A stretch of 64,000 bases of DNA, from assembly GCF_037975245.1 (NCBI RefSeq), contig NC_092564.1:15974984-16038983 (forward strand). Direction: 5' to 3'. The notes under the pieces are model-generated. The model saw nothing but the letters and a program-made list of their open reading frames with translations, was not told the origin of the DNA and searched no databases. This stretch comes from Apostichopus japonicus (lineage: Eukaryota > Echinodermata > Holothuroidea > Aspidochirotida > Stichopodidae). Below, in pieces: positions 34,301 through 48,900 of the stretch (positions within the stretch are counted from its first letter, which is position 1; every line of letters begins with the position of its first letter). The translations under genes were made by a program, and so were the position numbers.

Positions 34301-36657
34301 CAAGCAACAACATCCCCGGAAGAGTGATCAACATGAAAGACTCGTATTATGAACCAAAGACAAATATGAAAGGGCAGGGATGGTATGGGGTAAATTACTT
34401 ATTGAGAGATAAGTTGAAAGAAATATCAAGATTAAATCAAAATTAATATCTTATTATTTTTCTGATTCAACCAGTCCAAATAATTCAATTACAGACGTCT
34501 ACAGACCACCATGATGTAGTGTATCAACTTTGCAAACAAGCTATTCACAACCCTGAAATTACAAATGACGGGAAGTAAACATAAGTTATCATTATTATTA
34601 ACCTGGTAGTGTCGAAGAAGTAAAAAACAATACAGTTTGTGATATCACGTTTTGATGTACCATTCGAAAACATGTTATCCACTTATCACTCGTTATTCAA
34701 AGGAACCATTGGTAAGTTTGCAGGGAATCGACACATCGGAGGAGAGTAAAAATAGAGCGGTCATGTCATCATTCAATCGCCATAGATACCAGCAGCTCGA
34801 GGAAATTTCTGACATGACCAAACGAGATGTGACTGAACAAATTAACGAGCGACGACTCTCTTGATAAATTACCCAAATTATACGAAGACATGATGAAAAG
34901 GTATGTAAAAGCAAAGAGATGAGTAGAAAAAAATGATTAAAGCTGTGTTTAAAAGAAAAGAAATTTTAGGTCAAATGGTACTTAGACATGGAGTGACATA
35001 TCCCCTACGTACTATTACAGTTTATCTGGTCCCTACTGGACCATTCTGTTGGGTAAAGCCACTATATCTTACATCCATGTGACTAGAGATAACACCCAGT
35101 TGTCTTACGGTACAACAAACATGAGAAGAGGAAGAAAGGTCAAGGCAAGAGCGATGTTTTTTCAACATGAAGGCTCATACCAATCATACAAGAGCAAACA
35201 TGATCGCTAGAATTGGTATTAAATACACAACAATTTCATGGATTTTTGTTGTTGTTGTTGTTGTACATCCTTTGTCATGTTCACATGCTTTTCTTTCTTT
35301 CTTTGCATTTTTTTTTCGATTCTGAAACTTTCATTAGTGTCAGTCTATTCCAAAAGGCTGATTAAAAGAATGAAAAATCATATATTTATTTATATATTTC
35401 AATTCCCACATCACATGCAACTAATTTCATCTGTCACTTGTATCTTTAATTACAATGCAAATTGTATACAGAGCTAAAACTATAAGAAATGATTTTTGAA
35501 CCAGAGACGGATAAAAGGAAGCAGACTGCAACTGCCTCTGCAGGTCGTCTGACCCTTTGATGGATCAGGGAGGTAGAAATGCAAAACTGCTCGTAAATAA
35601 ATCGGATATATATTGAATACGGCAGGGAAACATATCTTATTCTACATCGGAAGCCAAGAAGGTAGATCGAAAGAAATAAGGCCATCGATGGTTGAAAATT
35701 ACTTTCAGTTTCCTGTCAAATGTCACAAGGGACTGAAAGCTGAATATTGATATGTTCGAATTCTTCGGGAGTACAAAAAAACGTTTTTAACCTCCAAATT
35801 AATAATATAAACCTCCCCCTGAAACAATTCGCTTGTAGCTCTTCTCGGTGCTTGCTCCATGAAACGTTTGCCGGAACCCAGACTACTGGGAAGACGATAC
35901 CCATATAGTCCCTTTTAGCCTGAAACACTTGGATTTCAACACTGAAAACAAATAATTATTGCAGCCTGTATTTCTTTTGCACTACATTTTAAACTGCTAC
36001 TGTGCAGATTTTGAAAAACTGATTTCTAAAATATTGGTTTTAAATAGCACCTATCAGAGGTGTATTAACACAGGCATGAAAGAGAAAGAACTAAGCAATA
36101 TACCACAGATCTATTTCAGAGATCAAATGTGTGTGAAAATGCACGTCAAATGTGAAAATCATACATTAGGGTTTTCGGGCACAAAAAGTCACACTTGGTC
36201 GGATACATAAATTCCAATCAATTTCAATGTTTTCTCAAGTTTCTTCCACGAGGCAATTGAGAAGAAAAATGGGTGGGATCATTTCCAAAGATTTTTGACC
36301 TTGTTTGTTATTTTGAATGTAAAAAGCAACTAGCTTGGCAAACTGATATGGAATTTTTTTGAGGCAAAAATAAATATAAAATTGATGACCAGAATGATCC
36401 GATATTTCACTATAAAAGGTCATAATGGAATGGTAAGACAAGGGTTTTGACACCTTTCCATGGGCCAAACCCGATATGCACCCTACTCACTCATTTCTGA
36501 GAAACTTATACCTTGTGGAAGATCTACTCGTCAGGTTTAAGTAACCCTTTCTTCTAACACAAGTAGTTATCGCCACTGCAGTGCTTCACAGGTCTATAAC
36601 TTCCAAAAAAAGAAACCTTACTGACTTCAGGTATGATAGTAAGAAACAAACTAGTCA
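31346..36657 (-). other. Downstream of ABHD2: probable long 3' UTR and intergenic DNA
   Basis: No exon identified. Candidate minus-strand polyadenylation words (TTTATT on the plus strand) occur at about 34075 and 35388, but none stands out. Contains a 36-bp tandem array (32520-32655), a pyrimidine tract (33540-33590) and a GTT run (35247-35262). A 70-codon frame at 34652-34864 is open on both strands and lacks family features. Confidence 0.4.
32531..32655. repeat. 36-bp tandem repeat, about 3.5 units
   Basis: CCAGTATAGAAT.ATTAA recurs at 32533, 32569, 32605 and 32641, exactly 36 bp apart. Because 36 is a multiple of three, an artefactual periodic reading frame appears on the minus strand. 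Confidence 0.93.
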
Positions 36658-36963
36658 CTAAGATCTCTCAATCTGGCAATGGTTCCCGTTGGTTTCGAGT
36701 TTATCCCGAATGACGGGATGTATCTTTTGAGTGACTGCGACCTCGTAGACCGCCTCCACGTATCCTATCGCCACCTTTTCCAGCCACGTGTACGTATTTG
36801 GTCTCACTACTCCGCCCTCGAAGAAGCCAAGGTGGCCCCCATGTTTGGTCTGTGCAAATATTGCATTGGGAGCCTTCTCCACGTACTCCAACGGACAATT
36901 GTTGTATTTAGGCGGCACTAGAAAGTCGTCTTCAGAATGAAGTAATAAAATCGGTATTTCAAC
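36658..36963 (-). CDS. ABHD2: ABHD2 coding exon 7 (terminal; catalytic Asp and His)
   Basis: Residues 327-427 and the stop. VEIPILLLHSEDDFLVPP carries the catalytic acid D339 and KHGGHLGFFEG the base H370. The C-terminal 30 residues diverge from human. Acceptor CCTTCCCAG. Confidence 0.96.
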   Translation of the reverse strand, partial: VEIPILLLHSEDDFLVPPKYNNCPLEYVEKAPNAIFAQTKHGGHLGFFEGGVVRPNTYTWLEKVAIGYVEAVYEVAVTQKIHPVIRDKLETNGNHCQIERS

Positions 36964-39900
36964 CTGGGAAGGGCGACAAAAGGTGAATACATGTTTTAAA
37001 ATTATTCTACCTCATTCTTTTGATGCCTTACATAAACTTTGGAAAACTAGCCTCTTAAGATAATTACCAGCCCCGATCCTCATCTGTCTCCAAGGTGGTA
37101 ATCGGCAACATCTGTAATAATTCTGTCGCACAGTCGAGATCCAAAACCAACAGACAAATGCATTATTATTGACTTTTAGTATATCTAGCTCAAGGTAAAA
37201 TGCAAATTTCAAATGCATTGTAAAACAAGACACAACAAGAGACCTAAATATATGTCTTCCTGTGACTCTGTTATTGTTGTTGAGGAGAAGGCTGAATAGT
37301 AACAACCTGTGTGCTAAACTTGGTAACTAGTCCAGCCACTTGTAGGTGCTCCACACCAAACATCTTCATAGAAATGTTTCCTGCCCTGCTCTCGGTTGGT
37401 CTAACACATCTAGTTTGCTTGTTAACCTGACATCATTGTTTAAATATTTACGAGGAAAGGTGCCATTGTCTAGGGAAGTTTTTTGGGAGATTGCTCGACA
37501 GGAATGCGTGCTCAGATTAGGTGGATCACATGGTGTGTAGTGCTACACATTTGCCCCTATTTTATTTTCGTAGGGTAGGTAGATACGGCAAGTATTTGTC
37601 AAAATGTGATATTTTCACAGCATCCCCCAAAAAACCCTCAAATTTTCATGTTTTATGAGAGTTGTACTTACCTTCCTGAGATGATGTACAGAGCTACAGT
37701 CTTCGTAAAACTCCATAATATCTGGCGAACCGACCATCCTCCTGTAAAAAAAGCATAACAGTTGCAGGAGATCGATATTCCTAACCTTATATAAGTAAAT
37801 AAAAGCTTTTTCATTGTCACATAATGTCCACCGATGCAAATCATGATCACAGAATATCCTTTTCATTTACCGCACTGGTGCTGCAACAATCAGATTCTGT
37901 ATAAACTCACTTTTTGACACTGTTGGAAAATGTCTTACTCTTTTCCCTAAACTGCCTCAAACAACATTACAATCGATCAGTCTTTACAGCAGCCCTACAA
38001 CATAGTCTGACGAATGCATGTAACTTAGTTTAAAACTACCCATATTTATTGGATTCCAAAATGTTTCCAGACAGTTTTCATATTAATATTTATTGACATA
38101 GGTAACAGCATTATCAATATTCTTCACACAATTTCCAGTAAAAACCTTCTGAAAACTCATTTTATGCATCAAGCATTTATGAATGTTAAACAATAACTCT
38201 TTTGTTCATTCGTCTTTGCTTTCTTTTCTCTCTGTTTCTCCCGCGCCATGAACACCCTTCCGGGGGGGATATGCGTGCATAATAAATCACACTTATTATT
38301 ATATTACATCCTCTTTCTTCCAGGGGAATGTCGATAGCGAAGCTAATGAATTACATTGCCATGAGAATAGTTTTGGGAAAGCATCACAAACTTACCAAAA
38401 TCAACTCAAATGCTTCTTTAATCTACACAAAGCTAGAATACTTTCTTAGGTAACAGAACAGTTTATATTAAATTTTTCATTCATTTTGGTATTTTTGTAT
38501 TACTGTATGACAGTTCATATTACCGTGTTGCTATATATAGCAATATTGTTATTCGTGCAGCACATTCACAGCAGAGATGAATGAGAGACCTAAGAAGTGC
38601 CTTCAATTTACTTTCAAAGATATTTCTCTTATCACTTTTTTTCTTATGTGTGAGAAACACTAAAATAAACCATCAAGATATTCTACTACAATCTACTATA
38701 AACATTGCACTACCTTGACATGCTTATTCTGACTTCACTGACATTTCAATGTAACGTCTCTTACCGTGATAAATGTTCATCAATATGACACAAGCTGGTG
38801 GCACCCAGAATCTTGTCCACATTGTACTGGATCGGTTCCAGACCCTTCTTCTGCCAAAACTGTTTGGCGCCCTCGCCAACCAACATGCTCAGATTCCTAC
38901 GAATGTGTTTCAACATGTTGAGCGTCATCATGAAATTATAAATACGTCTACCGCTCTCCCATTCATGAAGGACATCTAGAGCTCTGTGGGGGGAGGGGGG
39001 GGAAAGGGGGAAGGGAAGAAAATTAAAGCAGTGTTTTTAACAGATGACAACAGTAAAGTGAAAAGGTATTTGAATGATGTTTTCCACAAAGTAGTAAAAA
39101 GTCTGATGAATGTTAAGTCTGATTCGCATACAAGAAAGGATACTCACTGTAATGATAAAACTCCTAGAGAATGTTATATGTAAATATATATATATATCAC
39201 ATTTCTTACCTTGTACAGTCATAACCTTGGCAGACAGATAAGGCACATAGGAAATAACTCTGTCTATGAGGAGCTTCACCGAGGTATTTGACCACAATGT
39301 TGGCCCCCATACTGAACCCTATGCTGATGAGGGTACTGTCAGGATGGTTCTCCCTGATATACTGAATCATAACGTCATACTCCTCTGTATCACCTAGGAA
39401 ACAAATGAATGATTCAGTTTAATTATGAAATTATGCTATATTTAGCCATTCTTTGGTACAACATACACCCAGGCCATTATTACACTGATAAAGTAACACA
39501 AGTCTTCATACTGATACCTCATCATCAGTAATAACTCAAAATTTGTGAACAACTTCAAATCTTTCAAAAAGCATGTTACATCTATTCTTACAGCATTTTC
39601 TCTCATTTAGAATTGCTATGATCTTAACATATATATATATATATACCCTTTAATTCTACAGAATTATTTCCATAACAGGTCTTCTAGAGTAGAATTTTTT
39701 TTTTTTTTTTTTAAGTTTTAGCAATTTGAACTATCGTAAAGTTTGGGGTAAATACTGATGGAATTCTTTAAGCATACTAAAGATGCTGTAGAAGTCTCCA
39801 AAGATGTTACAGTGATGGTTGGAAACCTGCCAAATTTTTCCTCAAAACATGAAAGAGGGTCAAATTAGGAAATTTCTGATATCTAAACAAACGTAAATGT

Positions 39901-42900
39901 GTGATGCTAGTTTGCCCATCAATAACCTTTTTCTTCAAATGAGGCCAATGCCGCTGGCCTTCAAACCAAACGTTTCTATTCATGTTCAAAAAAAAAAAAA
40001 AAAAAATGTAGTCTTTGAAGCTTTACTTTGTTTTCTTTGCTGCCATGGAAGTGATATGAGCTAAGAACTAGTTTAAACCATATAAAGGGCACCATAAAGA
40101 AACATCCCTTACAACACACAACATAGTGACTAAATATGAGTCACAAGTCATTAGCACCCGAGGTTACCACGGGCAAGAGCGGTTCAATTGATTACACCTG
40201 AATAAATGAAAAATTATGGGAAGTTTGTCTCATCTCCCTCGTCTAGGTTCTAGTTTACTGTACATCGTGTATAGTGTATGTCTCCAAGCAGCTGAGGGTT
40301 TCTTCTTTCGGAGAAGACGAAGATGGATAATAAATTTGATAAACGACATTTGTGTGTTAACTGAGACACCTACTGTAGCACCACTAGAGAAAACATGGAG
40401 ACATTACAATGTTGTTGCTGCCCTTTGCTTTGAGGTTTTTCTTTTGTTGCCTCTTTTTTCAGATTTGCAAACCTTTGAATTGCATGCCTAATTCCAGCTT
40501 CTCTGGTACAGTTCCTGGAAAATTATTAAGGATTTTATCCCTCAGATAATCAGGTCTAAGCTTTTGGTTTCAAGTCCAAACAGCTAAGATGGCTCTCCAA
40601 AAAATGTAGCGAAATAAACAGAGAATGACTGATAGGTACACTTTAAGAGATGTTTAGAATTGGTGAACAGAACACCATCTTTGGTCCAGTCAAATTCCCT
40701 GTTCGGTTGGATCATAGGCCTACCTCTCTATATTGCAAGACATCTATAAAACTTGTAGTCATACTGCAGGTCTGCTAACTACCTTGCAACACATCTACAG
40801 AACCTGTACAGTCATACTACAGGTTTGCTATCTACTTTGCAACACATCTACAGAACTCTTACAGTTGTAATACAGGTCTGATCTCGACCTTGCAACACAA
40901 CTACAGAACCTGTACAGTCGCATTACAGATCTGCTATCTACATTGCAAGACATCTATAAAACTTGTAGTCATACTGCAGGTCTGCTCTCTACCTTGCAAC
41001 TATAGAGTACGCGGAAGCAGTGTTTGTTCAACATGTGGCATGGTGAAGCAGCATATTCACATATCACTTTATTACCTACATTAATTTAATTACTACTTTC
41101 CTAAAAGAACATTGACAGCAATTCCAGCATGAAATCTGCTCACAGATCAAGGTTGCAAGAGCGAGCTAATTTCCAGTTTGTTGTGAAGTTGCACTTTACT
41201 ACAAAACCGGCGTTAATTTACCGCAAGAGAAAATGTGATGTTAGACTAATATGATATTGCAAGCATTCTACATCTGATGACAAAGATGAGAGAATAGCTG
41301 AATAGGTTTGTTTCTCCTACAAGAAGCAAGAATTTTGTCTAGTTCTTGGGAAAATCACACTATTTTCTACACTTAGATATATCACAGAGTTCAATGTAAC
41401 TCTGTACACAGACTAGACAAACTTGTCTTATTTCAAATATTTGAAGACAAAGTAATAAAAGAGAGCCCTATTATTTGCGCTGTTTCATTAATACTGTACA
41501 ACAGACAGGTTACGCTGTACCCCTTTATGCCAGGCATTGCACAGATATATATACAAGAAGAGGAAGTTGGTTGACTGCTAACTCGCTGGTATGAGAAATA
41601 TGACAAATTCATCAAAAAACTACTTTACTGATATGATAATCAAGGCATCATTTTTTCATTAAACTTGAATAGTACCTTCATGAAGCAGTCACAGCCAGTT
41701 TTTTTTGTGATGCAACCGGCCAAAATGAAGGACAGATCCGGTGAATAAACAGCATATATGTAAAATTGCTCTTATTTCATGACAATTAACCTTGTAATTA
41801 GGTAGGAATTGTGTGTGAAATCACATTTGGGGGGTCTCTTAGCTGAACATTAAGGAGTGTACACTGGTTAATCAAATATTCTAATTGTTTTTTACAGACG
41901 CGTCTAGGCTGTACAACCTTGAGTAGGAATAAACAAGATGAAATGTTTAGAATGAGTGTTCATTGGGGAAATTTAGCAATTTCCAGGTACTGACATCAGG
42001 ATTTACAAATTATTTCTGATGGGTGTACTTGGCAGTGCTTTGCCGTAATAGTCACAGAAAATAATTTTCCCATCCCACATGAGAGGGGAGGGTCATTGAC
42101 ACTTAGTGACCTGTCACTCAGGTTACAAAGTGTTAAAACAATAACCTGTCCACTCTTGACACGTTAGACTGAAAGTGCTAATGTTGCGAGGAGATAGGGC
42201 ATGTGACGGAGTGAAGTAAGTAAAAACACCCGATGCTGGCACTTTGGATGGTAGAATGAGAAGGAAGGGCATTGACCGGAGGAGCCGGTCACAGAGGGCG
42301 CGCAGTGTTAATTGTTAAAGAATACCAGTTCATTCTGGCACGGTAGAACGAGAGTGCTAGGGTCGTCGGGAGACGGGTGAGAGAGGAGGGAAGTAAATAT
42401 TCTCAAAGTCGTCAGGGCCTTGTACTTTTCTGGACAAAAATATGCACCATGCAAAAATTAATGTACCTCAGGTGTTAATGACTTAATTGTGAGTCATAAA
42501 CAGTATAGTCACTATGTCGTGTGTTATAAGGGATGTTTCTTCATGGTACCCTTTATATGTTTTAAACTAGTTCTTTAGCTCATATCACTTCACAGCAGCA
42601 AAGAAAACAAAGTAAAGCTTCAAACACTACATTTTCTTCCCCTAGTTCTTTTTTTTTAACATGAAAAGAAAATGTTGGTTTGAAGGCCAGCAGCAGCATT
42701 GGCCTCAATTGAAGTAAAAGGTAATTAGTGGGCAAATTAGCATCACTCATTAAGGTTTTTTTAGATATATCAGTCTGTCAACTTACCGTAAGTGAAGATC
42801 CTTGGAGATGTGATCGGTACACTTTCCAGGGCACCGATGTGATTTAGTACTGCAACACGGAATCCTTGATGTTGGGAATAGTCTACAAATGTTTTTATAT

Positions 42901-45900
42901 ACTTCTTTTCGCTGCTATTTGCAATTCCAGGACAGATGCATAGTGTGATATCACCTAGTGAGAAGAATAAAGTGAAATTTAAATACATGAATATGCACGA
43001 TTCTTACCATTGAGATAAAATGAAATTTAAGAAGCAAAATGTGTCTTTATATCTATCGATATCGTTTTTATAATTTAGTACATAGTGAAATCAATTTTGA
43101 CTGTTTATGGATTCAATTGAAATGAGAAAAAAATATGTTTGAGATTTTCATTAAGAGTTTCACGCAATTACCAGTCAATTTAAACGTTCCACAGACACGA
43201 AGTCGATACGTCATCATTAAAAAATCATGACGGTATAATCACGTTTGAGTCTAATTCATTCAAATTTCCACCATCTGTGTAGTAATTAATATTTAATGAA
43301 ATCAACTAAATTAGGAAATGAAAAAGATCGACATACTTAGCAACGATGACAGTTACATATTTACAGAACTAAACAGGCAAAGGTAAAGGAATCAACGTTA
43401 ATCAAAAGATGAAATTATTAAAACTGGTGACAGCTCATACAAGAGCACTGTCAGAGGCCTGGGACTTTATTAGAATCAACTTTTAAACCTTGCCTTCACC
43501 CCAAAAAATTGTTAATTTTGTTTATAACAAACAAATTTGTATTGATGAGTTTAAACCAGCAATGTAATAGCTGCAGTGCAATATGATACGGTTCAAGGGG
43601 CTTTTAATACATGTTACCATCAAAGGTAGCCTTTGCTGATCCCTGGACATTTCTTCATGTTTGTATAATGCTTTTCTCTTCTCATTGAGAGTATCCCGGG
43701 AGCGCTTTTGGATCATGTGAAAGTTTCTAATCAAACGAAGGGAACAAGGCTTTTAATCAAATTAAAAGGATACAGAACAAGGTCTTTTCATGTAACCTAG
43801 CATTTCATTTTCATTTAGTGCTGAGGGAAACTAGTGTGATGTCAGCCAATAGCTGATACAACAACATGCTAGTCAAGGGCGTAGGAACCGGGGGGGCTGG
43901 GGGGCACCAGCCCCCCCTCCCCAGTGAAAAATATGGGGGGGGCGGAAGTATCATTCCGCCCCCCGCTTCGCAGGTCAGAAAACCCCTTTTTCATTTCCAA
44001 ATGATTAAAAAATCTCATTTGGAGCACAAAATTGCATCTAAGGCCAGGTGAAAATGCAAAATTATTTACAAAATGGAGTGGGTGTTAAAATGTGCTATAT
44101 TGCACCAAATTGCATCTGAGGCCACCTGGAAATTCAAAAAATTGCCAAAGGGGAGGGGGACACCCCCTCCCCTTAGACCCCTCCCCCAGGCAGGCCAACA
44201 GTCTTCAGCCCCCCACTCAAAAGTACCTTCCTACGCCACTGATGCTAGAGTCCTTGAGAATGATCCGATTTTATCCAAGAAAATTCCTTCTGACCATGAA
44301 ATTACTCTACTTGAATATTCACAGCAGCTCCTTATAATCTATTTTTGAAGAATGATTCATTTATTCAACCATCATAAGGACGTACCTCAAATTTGAGCTG
44401 GTTGGGTGTCTCAATCTTTTTCTCACTGATCTTACATAAATTAGCGAGAACTTATTAAATGAATGGATTATGGCTTGCGAGTTGACATTTTGCTTTACAT
44501 TACTATGGGTCACATTCCAGATTGCTGTGTATTTTTCAAACTCTACAATTTATTTCATTTGAGTGGAGGGGATAGAGGTGTCACCATGGTCAAATAATTT
44601 GCAAAAAAAATAAGCATTACAACAAAATGACTGTGACCAAATCAAAAATTCAATCTTGATGCTCTCAACACCAACACACACGCTTTCTATCACAGATGGA
44701 TTTTTTTTTTTTAAGTCTTGAACCCTGTCTGCAAAATGGAATGACCTATTACCCAGTGGTTACTCTGTACACCCACAAGCAACTTTAAATGTTGGCACAT
44801 ATGATACTGTTATATGACATTCAGTTACCCATTAATTATTTAAATAGTTTCAAAATAATGTTACTGTCTGCTGTATATGTGTTCAGGTGTCAAATTTACA
44901 GAAAGACCCAACAACACATCACAAACAAAGAGATGCTACACAACAATACTAAAGTTACTTTCAGTCGTGTTTCCAATTTTAGCAGAGTTTATTTCGTTTC
45001 AAGCGTACTGTAATGTCTCTCGTCATCACCTAAGTATACATGACCTTAACAATAATTTGGGTACAATAATTTGTACAGTATCAGTTCCAAATCTAGAGAG
45101 GCAATATGTAAAGGTTAGACAGCAAACAGTAACAACTTATTATCCTACACACCTGTAGTCAGTCTTCTAGAGTTAGACTTTGCACAGCAGATATGCTGTG
45201 CCTATAGTACAGGCCTACACTAGTCTTTTGTGATATTTATAAAAATCTTGACAGATTTATTGGTTATTGTCAAGTCATGTTGAATCGTCTCATACAGCTT
45301 AATTATCAGCTAAAGTGATCGTTTTGTGCAAGGCGAAAATGGTTAATAGAATTCATGGAAATTTGCAGAACATTGCATTTAATGTGTTGTATTTACTGAT
45401 TCCAATGAAAGTAGAATACAGTTAAACATATGTACACAGTACACATTGTCATTTTAACAGCTACATCGTAATAACTGCTATCAAAAAGCGCTAGACAGTA
45501 GGTAGATGGGAAAGTGCAATTATAGGGTTGAGACAGGTAAGTTGAGAGGAGCACAGTAAATATTAAAATATTAACTATGAGGAATATTCATAAGAAAGAT
45601 GAGAATGTTGCAACCACTTTGCAAGATCCCTGCCCACATTTGTATACAAAAGATTGCCATGGGAAAATTGCCATGGGAAAATTGCCATTTCCCCCTGAAA
45701 CTTCACTAGTCTTACATCACTTTAAATCTCAATACAAAAGGTCAAATGCCATAAAAAAAAAAATTAAAGGGAAGTAATGAAAATGCACACTTCAAAGTCA
45801 TCTTCTAACTTCACATATTTTTGTTCAGGTGCTAAAGGAATTTAATTGAAGTATCACTTCAGACAAGAAAAAAAAAAGGTAGAATACAAAGAGCAAACAA

Positions 45901-48900
45901 ATGAATTTGTCCATAATTAGCATAAATTTACCCATAAGGCCACAATCAATTATCTGAACACATTGACTAAAAAAAAAGAAGGGTGTTAGGCATATCAAAT
46001 TTATTTCCCATGATGCACTCCAATGCTCCATAGCAAAAATGTGTAGTTTCTTCTTACGTGGTAGTGCAAAATCAAATGATGCACTTTCACAACACTCAGA
46101 ATAATCCTTTACGAGATCAACTTTCCTGAAAGGTGGTTGGTGAAGATTATTCTTTATAAATATGTTTAGACTGTTAGCGACTAAGACTTACAGCTTTAGT
46201 GTGTGTGTCATGGAGTGAGCGCATGTCTGCTCGAAACAGAGTGTCTGGGACACTCATCGATTTTCTTTCTTTTGGGGGAACACAGTTTGTGTGTATAAAA
46301 AATGCAAGAATAAAATCCGTGCATTTACAGAGCTTTATCTCAAAACATTTTAATCATGTATACATTCCAAACAAAAAACCAGAAAAGGTCAGCCCCCGAG
46401 GATACAAATGAAGATTTAAAATTTCTGCAGAGGTGCAACCAAGCTTACAGAAACACAAACAACAACTTGAGGCTTTACATTATGGATAAAACTAAATAAA
46501 AATAAGAAAGGGAAAAATTTGCTGTCATCATCTTTCCATGCAAATCGATATGACAAAATTACATCTTTAAAGGTGCTCAGAATAAATTTTAAGGACAGGA
46601 GGAGAATAAACTATAAATGTCGACAACTTGGATTCATAGGGAAGGGAGGGAAACAACACGTGAAGCGTCTCACAGAAGCTACAGACTTTAGATATCAATG
46701 ATTTCATTGCAGCTTGCCTCCAGATTCATGGAATACAAAATAGACTATATTCAATTTTGCATAGCACTTTTGAATTTGACAATACTTTGTTCAATATTTT
46801 TACATATCCTGATGTCCACCAAAAAAAGTACAGAGCTCTTTGTAAAGTTTGCTATGTACACATCTTAGCAATAACAAGTGTATCATCTTGGCGAATTGGT
46901 ACAGTTTACAACATGATCAATATTTCTTTGCACTTCATACGTCATTGTGAAGTGATGGAAAATCAAAGAAGGAAAAAACCAATCAACAAAGTGTAAGGAA
47001 GGGATTGAAACAATCGGATGAAAATGTTGTGGGTATTTTCTTGTAGCTTCATTTCGGAATGTTAGATATGGGAGGGGAGTAGAGAGTGGGTGGTGCCCCG
47101 GGAGTAGAAATATTGGTCGCAGGTGCTAAAAAGGTTTTCCAGTCATGTAACTTAGGTAGATGAGGAAGTGCAGATATAGTTTGGAGACAGGTAAGACAGG
47201 CGCGAAGTGAATTGATAGTTTCATTTGTTGGAGCTAGAGCAGTAGAGACACTTGTAGTTGCAGGTACCTCTGATCAGCATTCCACCCAGAGAAATATAGA
47301 TTAATGATTATATCATACAGTAGCAAAATCCTATGCAAATTGATTCAATAGCCACACAGATGCAATGATAGCAGTTTTGTGTACATGGCACCAGCTAGTA
47401 TTTTTCAGAATTTTAAGAGAATGACGTGTCATAAACCTCAAAACTGACACACAATCCCAGCTAGCTACTCTGACTCGGACGAGTGCATACAGGATGTGCA
47501 GGCACATATGTAATTTTGTGCTCTGTAGATGAAAATATGAGCGACTTCAGATTCATGAGCGCTATGATTTAACTCTGAAAAAAGGGCCGGATAATTCAGC
47601 TGGTAGGGTGCCAGGCTGGTATTACCATGAGGTCATTAGTTCATATCCCATTCTAGCCACAAAAACATTCTTCCCTCATTTCTACTGTTAATAAATTCCC
47701 CAGTCAGTTTTGTTGTTGTTTGACACTTTACCTAAATATATATTTTCTTCAATCCAAATTATTCAAATATTATAGCCAGAGCAGTTACCCTAGAGGAAAT
47801 TAATAAACAGTGTAGGCACAGAATAAATGTGGTAATCTGAACTCCATATCTTGGCTTTGAGTATCTATAAAGTACAGTATCTATGTACACTTGATTGGAA
47901 TGATACCAATATAATCCAACCAGCAATTCACCAAAAATTTAAAACTTGAGAGCAGTCTAGTTTCTCCAGGCCTACCTTGAATCTGGAATGGCTTTCATAC
48001 ATGACATGTATTGACTATTTCAAGATCACCACAGTACGTGGCAAACCATCATATGTCACTTTGAACAGTTTAAGGAATTATCCCCAAAGAGAAAGAGAGC
48101 TCCTTCAAGGTGGCATACTCCTATTCTATATCAATCCGCCCGGATGTTCTCCTTCAGGAAAAGAGCCAAACTGCAGTTAGGAGAACATCTTTTCTTGATA
48201 TTTTATCAATCAGGATCTGGTTTATTGTTTCTTCCATGTTGAAGAGCATGAATGGAAGTACATGTGGTGCAAACATTGGCTCAATTGAAGCAATTTTAGA
48301 CCCATTTAGACCTCCCAGGAGCAGAATACGAAATTTGTTTACTACTGAGTGAAGCGGTTTGTTTACAAGTGACGAAAAACTTCAGGCTCTGATAGCAAAA
48401 AATCTGCACCGTCATGATACGGAAAATTGATGGAGCCATGAAAGGCCAACTTGTCAGTTATCCAGTGATGGGTAGCGTTTAGCTAGTGAGAACTTCTATC
48501 TAGAATTAGAGACCACATTACTTTTGTGATTTAGTGTGTAAGTAAATGGGGCTTCTAATGGGCGTATGCTACCTTCATATATAATACTTCTATACCCATC
48601 TTCAACAAATGATTGCTTTAATTTGATGTTGGTCACCTGGATCTCAAACTTTTAAGTGATAAAAAACTCAATATTTGGTGTAGTACTACCAAAATTTTCA
48701 AATCATTTATCAATAAAATAATATGCTTTTTTTCTGACCATCGTCAGTGAACTACGATACTTGTAATGTTTCACAAATTATCACAAGTTTCCACTTCTGT
48801 CAAGATATTACCTACATAAAGAAATGACATGCAACACTTCACATAGCAGCATGAGCATCAATCAAATTAGTTAAATGTCAAACGTTAATTTGTGCAGTTA

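Larger units (their letters stand above)
39867..42777. repeat. Large inverted repeat in ABHD2 intron 3 (arms about 290 bp, spacer 2.3 kb)
   Basis: Arm 39867-40158 is the reverse complement of about 42478-42777, allowing indels. Paired landmarks are GATGCTAGTTTGCCCAT with its counterpart in GGGCAAATTAGCATC, GAGGCCAATGC with GCATTGGCCTC, TTGAAGCTTTACTTTG with CAAAGTAAAGCTTCAA, and AAACATCCCTTA with TAAGGGATGTTT. The outer ends lie 474 bp beyond exon 4 and about 10 bp from the exon 3 donor. The two arms may be two copies of one element or a foldback transposon. Confidence 0.88.

Noticed and set aside
34652..34864. 70-codon frame with a plausible-looking charged peptide
   Set aside because: The opposite strand is equally open, there is no family signature, and no splice partner could be joined to it.
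36701..36898. 65-codon minus-strand frame overlapping ABHD2 exon 7
   Set aside because: An out-of-frame shadow of the exon that encodes the catalytic Asp and His.
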